From NCBI GenBank assembly GCA_026401035.1, contig JAPLNR010000046.1, forward strand, positions 16,211 to 80,210: a stretch of DNA of 64,000 bases, read 5' to 3'. Of the stretch, positions 20,062-26,988 are shown one piece after another. Source of the DNA: Planctomycetia bacterium (GTDB taxonomy: Bacteria; Planctomycetota; Planctomycetia; Pirellulales; UBA1268). The notes under the pieces were generated by a model. The model made no database searches. It saw only the letters and a list, made by a program, of their open reading frames with translations, and was not told where the DNA came from. The position numbers and the translations under genes were made by a program. Every line of letters begins with the position of its first letter. Within the stretch, counting starts at the first letter, position 1.

Positions 20062-21642
20062 ATGGCGAGCAAAAAACATTTTGATTCGGGTGGAGTGCGG
20101 CTGCCTCGCCCTTTGAAGAACTACCCAATTCGGATCGCTGTGCTCTCCCTCGCCGTGCTGAGCTCGTTATCGCCGCCGGCCCAATCGGCGGAACGGAACA
20201 TCATCCTGTTCGTGACCGACGACGAGTCGCCGAACCTCGGCTGCTACGGCGACCGTGTCGCCGTGACGCCCGCGGTTGATGCCCTGGCCGCCGACGGCAC
20301 TATTTTCCGGAACGCCTTCGCGACAACCGCTAGCTGTTCGCCGAGCCGGGCGGCGATTCTCTCGGGGCTCCATCACCATGCCAACGGGCAGTACGGCCTC
20401 CAGCATGACTTCCACAAGTTTACCGGATGGCACGACGTCGTCGGCCTGTCGCTGCCACGGGCGCTCGCCCGGGGTGGCTATCGGACCGCCCGCGTGGGGA
20501 AGTTTCATGTCGCCCCGGCCGAGGTGTATTACTTCGACACCGTGCTCCAGGCTCCCGTCCGCAACCCGGTCGCCATGGCCGAGGCGTGCAAGGAGGTGAT
20601 CGAGGCGGACGACGACCGGCCCTTCTTCCTCTTTTTCGCGCCGGCGGATCCGCATCGGAGCGGCACCGTCGATCAGGCAGCGTTCCTCGACCGCAAGCCC
20701 GACCTGTTCGGTAATCGGCCCGGCAGGAAATCGTACACCGGCGTGGAGGAAGTGTTCTTCGAACCAGCCGCCGTGCCCGTCCCGGCGTTCCTGCCCGACA
20801 CCCCCGAAACCCGCAGCGAGCTGGCGCACTACTACCAATCGTGCACGCGGGTGGACCGGGGGCTCGCCCGCCTCGTCGAGCTGCTGCGGGCAGCCGGTCT
20901 GTACGACAAGACGCTGATCGTGTTCACGAGTGATCATGGCATGGCCTTCGCGGGGGCCAAGACCACGGTCTACGAGCCGGGTCTCCGGGTGCCGCTAGTT
21001 GTCCGCGATCCCTACGTCCGGCCCCGTGGGACAACGACCACGAGCCTCGTCAGCCTGCTCGACATCACCCCGTCGCTCCTCGATTTCGCCGGCGAGCTCG
21101 ACGCCGAGCAACGGCGGCCCCGACACGAACTCGATCCCCGCGAGTACTGGCGGGACAAGCCTCATGTGGCCGGCGAAAACCTCGGTCCGCGGGAGGTGCT
21201 CGCCACGTACCAAGGCGAGTCGTGGCTGCCGATCCTCTCGGACCCCGACCATGCGATCCGTGACACCCACTTCGCCTCGCACACCTTCCACGAGGTCCAG
21301 ATGTATTACCCGATGCGGGCTGTCCGCGATCGCGAGTGGAAGCTCATCTGGAACATCGCCCACCCACTTCCTTTTCCCTTCGCGGCTGACCTCTGGGCGG
21401 CGAGCAGCTGGCAGGCGCAACTCGCGGCGGGCCCCGACGTCACCTATGGTCCCAGAACCATGGCTGCCTACATGAACCGGCCCCGGTTCGAGCTCTACCA
21501 TCTCACCGAGGATCCGCAGGAGACGAGGAATCTCGCAGACGATCCCGCCCATGCCGCGACGCTGCACCGCCTGCGGGCCACGCTCGAGCAGTTGCAGCGG
21601 GAGACAGGCGATCCCTGGATTCGCAAGTGGGACCACGAATAG
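20062..21642 (+). CDS. Sulfatase, N-sulfoglucosamine sulfohydrolase-like
   Basis: This secreted sulfatase has about 526 residues from the ATG at 20062; an ATG at 20026 is an alternative and neither has a clear ribosome binding site. A signal peptide (IRIAVLSLAVLSSLSPPAQSA) precedes the metal-binding NIILFVTDDESPNLGCYG. The formylglycine motif is CSPSR in ASCSPSRAAILSG, with HHHANGQYGLQHD after it. This cysteine motif and the following H-x-N-G-x-Y-G block resemble human SGSH and the bacterial heparan N-sulfatase-like branch. DPHRSG and FTSDHGMAFAGAKTTVYEPG supply further active-site residues. It probably removes sulfate from sulfated polysaccharides. No formylglycine-generating enzyme is present here. 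It lies near the sulfotransferase operon, convergent with it. Confidence 0.9.
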   Translation: MASKKHFDSGGVRLPRPLKNYPIRIAVLSLAVLSSLSPPAQSAERNIILFVTDDESPNLGCYGDRVAVTPAVDALAADGTIFRNAFATTASCSPSRAAILSGLHHHANGQYGLQHDFHKFTGWHDVVGLSLPRALARGGYRTARVGKFHVAPAEVYYFDTVLQAPVRNPVAMAEACKEVIEADDDRPFFLFFAPADPHRSGTVDQAAFLDRKPDLFGNRPGRKSYTGVEEVFFEPAAVPVPAFLPDTPETRSELAHYYQSCTRVDRGLARLVELLRAAGLYDKTLIVFTSDHGMAFAGAKTTVYEPGLRVPLVVRDPYVRPRGTTTTSLVSLLDITPSLLDFAGELDAEQRRPRHELDPREYWRDKPHVAGENLGPREVLATYQGESWLPILSDPDHAIRDTHFASHTFHEVQMYYPMRAVRDREWKLIWNIAHPLPFPFAADLWAASSWQAQLAAGPDVTYGPRTMAAYMNRPRFELYHLTEDPQETRNLADDPAHAATLHRLRATLEQLQRETGDPWIRKWDHE

Positions 21643-21701
21643 GCCAGTCGCACAAGTTGACTTCACGTGGGTCCGTGAAACCCGCGGACGGAGGCCGGGA
21701 T

Positions 21702-21842
21702 TTATGCGGGTGCCGGCCCCGTCGAGGAGCGCACGACCAATTCACATTCGACGCGAGCCGCGCGGGGCTGCACTTCCGCAGTTGGTCGATCGCTTGTTCA
21801 AGGAGCGTTGTCATCGGTCGTGTCCTTGCCAGGGATCGCATG
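21702..21842 (-). pseudogene. C-terminal remnant of a LacI-family regulator, frameshifted
   Basis: On the minus strand one frame reads TTLLEQAIDQLRKCSPARL and a second frame continues RVECELVVRSSTGPAPA to a TAA at 21702. Together they match the usual C terminus of LacI/GalR-family regulators (a final helix, then a 'ELVVR-x-S-T' strand). A one-base shift lies between the two parts and nothing of the DNA-binding half remains, so this is a short broken relic next to the transposase remnant. Confidence 0.5.
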
Positions 21843-21858
21843 GGTGTGACCACACTCC

Positions 21859-21917
21859 CTAAAAGGATAGGTCGGCCAATGACACTTCAGGAAGCGTCGG
21901 CCGCCAGGCAACTTTCC
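21859..21917 (+). repeat. Dispersed repeat, copy 2 (short)
   Basis: Contains AGGATAGGTCGGCCAATGAC followed by ACTTCAGGAAG, matching the first about 35 bases of copy 3 (AGGATAGCCCGGTCAACGGC, then ACTTCCTGAA). The later blocks of the repeat are not recognisable here. Confidence 0.45.
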
Positions 21918-22142
21918 GAGCATTATACAACGGTCGGTATTCAGGAGCACCCAAAGCCGTTGATATCCGTAGTGCACCCGGTTCGTCGCCAGGTCTCGAA
22001 GTCGAATGCGAAGCTCGGCAAACCGATATGCGACCTGCACCTCCCGCACCAAAACACGCTGTACCGCGGGCCTCAAAGTTTTTTTGAGAGCACGTCCTGC
22101 AGCATCTTTTTGTCGAGGCTCAAGCCCGGCGATGATCGCCAC
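21918..22142 (-). pseudogene. IS3-family transposase fragment with internal deletion
   Basis: The minus-strand translation LKKTLRPAVQRVLVREVQVA, then YRFAE and LRIRLRDLATNRVHYGYQRL, matches the N-terminal part of IS3-type OrfB transposases. The 'RRACRLVGISRS' block expected between YRFAE and LRIRL is missing, and the frame loses similarity after VLLN, before the DDE catalytic residues. The element is therefore dead. It sits between a broken regulator and the hicB gene. Confidence 0.65.
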
Positions 22143-22278
22143 GCGTCATCCCGCCGGCTTCCGCCGGGGGCTTTTGGCACCCCGCAAGACCCTCGCGGTA
22201 GCGGTTGGGGTGACGCGCCCCATCACCATGCGGGCATTTGCTCGGAGTTGAAAAAGACCCGCATCCACTTTGCGTCAG

Positions 22279-22494
22279 TCAGTGGGCTCCCACTTCCACC
22301 ACTTCGGACGACGAATGGGGGAGCGGAATCGGCAGGCCATCTTCGGCAAGGCCGTCGAGGTGAAACTGAATAGCCTCGTGAATCAGCCGGGTCACCTCTT
22401 CGCGTGACGCGGCCGCGGCGATGCAGCCTGGAAGATCGGGAACATACGCACCAAAGCCGTTCTCTCCCTCTTCGATCACCACAAGGTATTTCAT
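22279..22494 (-). CDS. hicB: HicB-family antitoxin
   Basis: This 71-residue HicB-type protein has the characteristic N-terminal fold sequence MKYLVVIEEGENGFGAYVPD followed by LPGCIAAAASREE and a helix ending LIHEAIQFHLDGL. In intact systems HicB neutralises the mRNA-cleaving toxin HicA. GAGGG lies about 7 bases upstream of the ATG at 22494. Only the C-terminal half of hicA remains upstream (22515-22661), so this appears to be an orphan antitoxin. The short form lacks a separate C-terminal DNA-binding domain. Confidence 0.88.
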   Translation of the reverse strand: MKYLVVIEEGENGFGAYVPDLPGCIAAAASREEVTRLIHEAIQFHLDGLAEDGLPIPLPHSSSEVVEVGAH

Positions 22495-22514
22495 GACTCG
22501 CCCTCTTTTTTCTG

Positions 22515-22661
22515 CTACCGCTGGTTTTTTAGTCCGGCCTGCTTCAGCACGCTATTCAGAGTGCCAGGCGGAACATCTGCCGACTCCTTGCCGGCAACAG
22601 TCACCGTGCCGGATTTCGTCGGGTGTCGAAATTGTCTGTGACTACCCCGCTGACGCACCGG
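22515..22661 (-). pseudogene. hicA: hicA toxin, 5'-truncated
   Basis: The minus-strand frame ending at 22515 reads VRQRGSHRQFRHPTKSGTVT followed by VAGKESADVPPGTLNSVLKQ and ends LKNQR. This is the C-terminal two thirds of HicA, including the catalytic histidine in GSHRQF. The usual first 20 or so residues and start codon are absent. Similarity ends exactly where a hairpin (22660-22691) begins. It lies 20 bases before hicB, the normal toxin-antitoxin order, so the pair was once complete. Confidence 0.75.
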
Positions 22662-22691
22662 AGAAAAGGGGACGCAGTTCTTTTCCGCTCC
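22660..22691. repeat. Hairpin at the hicA truncation point
   Basis: GGAGAAAAG (22660-22668) pairs imperfectly with CTTTTCCGCTCC (22680-22691) around the loop GGGACGCAGTT. Similar AAAAGGGGAC-type hairpins occur as REP-like elements mobilised by Y1 transposases in other bacteria, as I recall. It abuts the broken end of hicA. Confidence 0.4.
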
Positions 22692-22745
22692 CGTCGCCGA
22701 TGCCGATTCAGTACCGCCAGATGTCCAGCACGATCACCTTCGGCG

Positions 22746-22895
22746 AAGGATAGCCCGGTCAACGGCACTTCCTGAAACATTGTCCGGCTGATGAGCGGCT
22801 CGTGAGCCAACTGGGGAGCCGCCCGAGCTTCCTGGGGCGGTTCACGGAACGCCCGCCTTCCCCCTGTGGTGGCGATTTTGTTGCGTAGGCGCAGA
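22746..22895 (+). repeat. Dispersed repeat, copy 3 (longest)
   Basis: Contains AGGATAGCCCGGTCAACGGC, CGGCTCGTGAGCC and GGTGGCGATTTTGTTGCG in the same order as copy 1 at 19137-19280. The flanking 22692-22745 and 22896-23095 hold no gene I can support. Confidence 0.55.
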
Positions 22896-23095
22896 CCCTC
22901 TCCGAGTCCGGCCCTAGGGAGTCGCTCAGAGGCTGTGGATGTCGATCACGGGCAGAAAAGTCGGGGGCCGCCTGAAAGATTGCCCGGTCGTCATCGGCCT
23001 GCACGAGTTCTCCCCAGTCGGTCGGCGGGCCACGGGCGGGAGAGACTCACCGGAGGCTCGAGCGGTTCGCCGAGCGTGGCCTGACGACGGTCGCC

Positions 23096-23734
23096 TCAGC
23101 CGGCGGTGCGACCGCCTGACTCGCGGGCAGCCGATCCCGCACTGGCCGCGGCATACAAGCCCTTGTTCTCGTGCGGGAAAGCGCCCGATGGGACGGGCAC
23201 GCCGAGCCAATCACAGAGCCGTTCCCAGCCGTCGCCCGCTTCCCAATCGACCGTGAGGAGCGACTTAGGGCGGCCGCGAAACCACTCCTGCACCGCGGCA
23301 TCATGCCGGCCGCGGCGATCGAGCAGCATCGCGTCGGTGACGTCCGGAAACGGCAGGCCGTAGAGGATCCGCCGGCGGGCGATGAGCTCGGGTGTGGCGG
23401 GGGGAAGTTGCGCGATCATCGAGCGGTAGCTTGTCAGCCAGCGGTTGGGATCGCGGAGGGTGAGCACGAATCTGCTCCCCGGAAAGGCCTCGTCGAGCTG
23501 CCGGTAGAGCAGGATCCACGGCCAGTCGGTGAACGCATCGTGATCTGCCGCCACCGCGAGGATGCGGGACAGGTCGGCCGATGGCCACTCGCCGGAGCCC
23601 GTATCACCGCCGCCGAGATCATCGACGAGATCAAGCCGTTGCCGGTGGTGCCGGTAGCCGAGGTCGCGGAGGCACCGCCCGAGCGTCGTGACGCCGGTCT
23701 TGGCCCAGCCGATGCCGAACACCTTCGTCTGCAT
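23096..23734 (-). CDS. Sulfotransferase family protein
   Basis: This 212-residue protein resembles PAPS-dependent sulfotransferases of the Sulfotransfer_4 type. The 5'-phosphosulfate-binding loop is at the start, VFGIGWAKTGVTTLGRCL (about residues 5-22). Then come AFTDWPWILLYRQLDEAFPG and RFVLTLRDPNRWLTSYRSM, which include the 3'-phosphate-binding R and S residues. It would transfer sulfate from PAPS to a hydroxyl or amino group, here probably on a glycan. It is the last gene of the minus-strand glycan operon, 14 bases after the sulfotransferase/PP-loop fusion. The C-terminal 20 residues are Ala/Gly/Arg-rich and may be non-functional tail. Confidence 0.88.
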   Translation of the reverse strand: MQTKVFGIGWAKTGVTTLGRCLRDLGYRHHRQRLDLVDDLGGGDTGSGEWPSADLSRILAVAADHDAFTDWPWILLYRQLDEAFPGSRFVLTLRDPNRWLTSYRSMIAQLPPATPELIARRRILYGLPFPDVTDAMLLDRRGRHDAAVQEWFRGRPKSLLTVDWEAGDGWERLCDWLGVPVPSGAFPHENKGLYAAASAGSAARESGGRTAG

Positions 23735-23748
23735 GCCAATGCCTCCCC

Positions 23749-25590
23749 TCAGGCCGCCTCAGGCACCGTCGCCGCACTGGCGAGGCACTGGTCGATCGCA
23801 TTGACGACGTCACCCCTCCCGAGGCTCGCGGCCCGCTCGCGGAGGTCGCGGTAGATCTGCACCACGAGCGGCGTGTCTTTCCACACGTCGCGAACCCCTC
23901 CGATCGAAAACTTCGTCATATCGAAGGTCGCCGCCCGATGCCGCTCGCCGAGCAGGTCGAACACCAGCATCGTGCGAAAGCACTTCTCGCAACGGCTGCA
24001 GTTGCGGGCCGACCAGCGCCCCCAGCAGACGGCCAGGTGCTCGAACGCCACGTCGTGCTCCGCCAAGAACTGCATCTTCTCGAAGCGGTCGGCCCATGCC
24101 CCGTGGTGCCTCACCCGCGCCCGGCCGGTCGAGAAGTGGTGGTCGACGAGCGGCGATGATCCCCATGCGCCCAGCACGCTGTAGTGCTCGCTCGCGGCGA
24201 TGAGAAACTCCCGCCACCGTCGGCCGAGAAACGCCGCCATGCCGCCTAGTGCCGCGCCATGCTGAATCGGCCCCCAGGCACGGAGTTCGAGCGGGAGATC
24301 GATCTGGCGGTAGTTCGTGACGAACGTGAGAAGCGTCTTGCCCGTCTGTTCCGCGATCGTGCGGAGCGCGGCCGCCTTCTCCTCGAAGGCCGAAGGCTTG
24401 AAGAGCGGCAGGTCGTAGCCCCAGACGTAGACGAGGTCGTCCACCGGCCGCATGCCGCATGCCGGCTGCTCGCGGGCCATCCGATCGTGGTGAAACAACG
24501 TGTAGAAGGAATCGACGCCGCCGGTGAACACGAGCCCCTGCCGCTCACCCGTCGGCTCGTCATCGGTCGCAGCCGCCGCATGGATCCGCACGGGCCTGCG
24601 CTCGGGCCACCACGACGCCCACACCCCCATGATCTCGTGCGCGTTCCGCAGGAGTTCCGGCGAGACCTCGCCGTCGAGCACGAGATCGCTGCCTGCCTCC
24701 ACCGCGTGGGGCAGCAGCCAGAGCAGCCAGGCGTCGAGCCGACGAGTGATCCCGTCGGCCACGGCCTCCGGCACGTCGACCCAGAGTGTCTGCGGCGATC
24801 GCAGGCCGCTGCCCGTGATGTCGGCGGCGGTGCGGACATGTCCGGCGAGCAGTGGACGGCCTGCGCCGGCGAGGCGGACGTGGATCGGGGGACTGCGGCC
24901 ACCGCTGCCGAGGCGGAGCGACGCTGAAGGTGCTGCGGCCGCGGTCGGCGCCGGGGCAGCAACGGTCGTGGACGCAGGTCGCTCATCAGGTGACGCCGTC
25001 ACCATCAGATGCACGCCCTCCTCGTAGTACCACCGGAAATGCTTCTCGACGAAGGGAAGCACGGGCCCCGCCTCCTCGCGGTAGCGGGAGAGATCCTTCG
25101 CTCCGCTCGGCGAGGTATTCGTCCTCGGCAACGACCGTGGCTCCGGCAGGCCGAACTCTGGGCAGACGATTCGCAGTGAGGCGTCGAGCGTGCGAAAGTC
25201 GAGCAGTCGCGTGGTGGCCCAGGCGGCCCCGCCGACGCCGAAGAAGTCCTCGTACCGCGGCGCACGCCCCCCGATCACGCCGGCGGCGAGAAAGTCACGG
25301 AAGCTGCACAACCGCGCGGCACTCGCGTAGACGTTGGGCTGCGGGTTCACCGCATGCCGCCAGTACTCGTAGAGCGACACCATCATCTCGAACGGCTCAC
25401 GGAGCACGCCGATGACCCGCGGAACGGCGGGCGCGAGGAGCGTCAGGGCCGGTGGCACGGCGATGTGCTTATTCTCCGGGGCGACCAGCCGTGCATCGGA
25501 AAACGCCTCGGCAAACCAGAGCTGGAGCGACGTACCCGCGGTCTTCGGGTAGTGCGCGAGCACCACGTTGTGCGTTGGGCTGTGGAGCAT
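23749..25590 (-). CDS. Sulfotransferase fused to a PP-loop ATPase-like domain
   Basis: The protein has 613 residues in two parts. Residues 1-195 are a sulfotransferase with the PAPS loop AHYPKTAGTSLQLWF (12-26) and VIGVLREPFEMMVSLYEYW (59-77). A low-complexity Ala/Pro/Thr linker (about 200-225) leads into a second domain. That domain has the PP-loop signature FTGGVDSFYTLF at 355-366 and a late C531-x2-C534-x2-C537 motif in NCSRCEKCFRTML, like the zinc or metal clusters of QueC-type and related enzymes. PP-loop enzymes adenylate a carbonyl or phosphate-bearing substrate. What it modifies here is unknown; a sugar or its amide is a guess from context. It lies 60 bp after the methyltransferase and 14 bp before the small sulfotransferase gene. 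Confidence 0.85.
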   Translation of the reverse strand: MLHSPTHNVVLAHYPKTAGTSLQLWFAEAFSDARLVAPENKHIAVPPALTLLAPAVPRVIGVLREPFEMMVSLYEYWRHAVNPQPNVYASAARLCSFRDFLAAGVIGGRAPRYEDFFGVGGAAWATTRLLDFRTLDASLRIVCPEFGLPEPRSLPRTNTSPSGAKDLSRYREEAGPVLPFVEKHFRWYYEEGVHLMVTASPDERPASTTVAAPAPTAAAAPSASLRLGSGGRSPPIHVRLAGAGRPLLAGHVRTAADITGSGLRSPQTLWVDVPEAVADGITRRLDAWLLWLLPHAVEAGSDLVLDGEVSPELLRNAHEIMGVWASWWPERRPVRIHAAAATDDEPTGERQGLVFTGGVDSFYTLFHHDRMAREQPACGMRPVDDLVYVWGYDLPLFKPSAFEEKAAALRTIAEQTGKTLLTFVTNYRQIDLPLELRAWGPIQHGAALGGMAAFLGRRWREFLIAASEHYSVLGAWGSSPLVDHHFSTGRARVRHHGAWADRFEKMQFLAEHDVAFEHLAVCWGRWSARNCSRCEKCFRTMLVFDLLGERHRAATFDMTKFSIGGVRDVWKDTPLVVQIYRDLRERAASLGRGDVVNAIDQCLASAATVPEAA

Positions 25591-25650
25591 GGTCGTTCTC
25601 GTGAAGGTAAGCGGCGGGCGATGCGGGGATGCACGATCACTCGTCCTCGG

Positions 25651-26988
25651 TCAGGCGGCTTTGGCGAATGTGTTGCGCTCGACGACCACATGGTCACGAA
25701 CACGGATCGGAATCCCATCGGCAGCGATCACGCGGAATTGCATCAAGTCGGTCGGTTCCGCGAGCGAGAACGGCAGTGCCACTTCGAACGGATCACGGCT
25801 CTTGATCCCAGCCACGTCGATGCTCGCGAGCCGCCGGCCCTCGTTGCCGCAGGCGATGTCGCACGTGGCGACCAGACGGTGGGCCGCCGGGGGGGCATCA
25901 CAGGCGAGCTCGAATGTCGCCAGATAGTCTCCCGCGGCAAGCGGCATGTAGGGACCGTAGAGCACCACGCCTTCGCGGCCTTCGGACGCGAGCCAGTCGC
26001 CGGCACGCGTGCCGATGATGGAGAGCATTCTCCCGCGCCACTCGCGGGCGAGGTCGAGCGTCGCTGGCCGCGGCTGCTCAGCGGCCGGATCGGATGCCAC
26101 CGCCGGCCCCGTGGCGACGCGCCGGGCCACGATGCTCGACGCGAGGTCGTTGCCCGGCGACGACTCCTGCTCGTAACCGAGGCCATGGCGGGCGAGCAGC
26201 CGCTCGAAATAGGGCCGCTGAAATCCGAGTTCCATCCAGCCGTGGGTCTGCATCGCCCGGAGCGACAGGCCGTCGAGCCGCGGCCCCCAGGGATAGGGCA
26301 CGGCCCGAATCCAGGGCCCGGCGGGGTCGACCACGGGCTCCGCGCCGAACACGAGAAAGCCGTCGCTGCGCAGCATCTGGGCGTAGTTTGCGATCGCCTG
26401 CTGATGCTCGAGCGAATGATGAAATGCCTGGTAGAAGAAGATCCGATCGAAGGACTCGAGATTCACGCCGTCAGTGAAGTCGCCGCGCACGGTACGGATC
26501 GGCACCTCCATCCGGTCGGCCTTGCGGCGGACGATCTCCAGATAGTCGGGCTCGATGTCCACGACCGTGACGTCGCAGCCGAACCGTGCCAGGTGGAGCG
26601 AGAGTTCCGCGTCGCCGCAGCCGAATTCGATCACCCGCATGCCCGGTCGCACGTCGAGCTTCTTGATGATGTGGCCGAAGCTCTCGAGGTAGTTGCCGAG
26701 CCAGCGGCTGTCGTACTGGTAGGCCGCCGGCCGCGCGACGAACCGGGCGACGTCGAGCGGCGTATGCTCCATCGTCGTGGCGTCGTAGCAGGCGCGGCCG
26801 GAGATCCGCGCGTGGATGTCGAGCACGGCCCTTCGGTAGGCGTCGGAGAACGGATCGGCGGGCATTTCGACGACCACCGGGTCGACGAGAAACGAATTGC
26901 ACAGCGCCTCGATCTTGGCCGCCTCGTCAGCCCCCTCGAGGCTGCGTGTGAAGTCGCGAAACTCCTCGAGCGAATGGAAAAGCCTCAT
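25651..26988 (-). CDS. SAM-dependent methyltransferase with C-terminal beta-sandwich domain
   Basis: The protein has 445 residues from the ATG at 26988. A helical N-terminal region precedes a class I methyltransferase domain: RVIEFGCGDAELSLHLARFG (motif I), VTVVDIEPDYLEIV, RIFFYQAFHHSLEHQQAI and LRSDGFLVFGAEP. From about residue 330 a second domain begins (GVVLYGPYMPLAAGDYLATF) that resembles a segment of the large sulfotransferase/glycosyltransferase at about 33270. The gene overlaps the stop of the triple glycosyltransferase by 4 bases, so it is translationally coupled. It probably methylates a sugar of the polysaccharide made by the operon; the acceptor is inference. Confidence 0.88.
   Translation of the reverse strand: MRLFHSLEEFRDFTRSLEGADEAAKIEALCNSFLVDPVVVEMPADPFSDAYRRAVLDIHARISGRACYDATTMEHTPLDVARFVARPAAYQYDSRWLGNYLESFGHIIKKLDVRPGMRVIEFGCGDAELSLHLARFGCDVTVVDIEPDYLEIVRRKADRMEVPIRTVRGDFTDGVNLESFDRIFFYQAFHHSLEHQQAIANYAQMLRSDGFLVFGAEPVVDPAGPWIRAVPYPWGPRLDGLSLRAMQTHGWMELGFQRPYFERLLARHGLGYEQESSPGNDLASSIVARRVATGPAVASDPAAEQPRPATLDLAREWRGRMLSIIGTRAGDWLASEGREGVVLYGPYMPLAAGDYLATFELACDAPPAAHRLVATCDIACGNEGRRLASIDVAGIKSRDPFEVALPFSLAEPTDLMQFRVIAADGIPIRVRDHVVVERNTFAKAA

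Noticed and set aside
22142..22260. CRISPR-like or terminator-like GC-rich repeats near CCGCCGGCTTCCGCCGGGGG
   Set aside because: Only a single imperfect hairpin is present; there is no regular repeat-spacer pattern.
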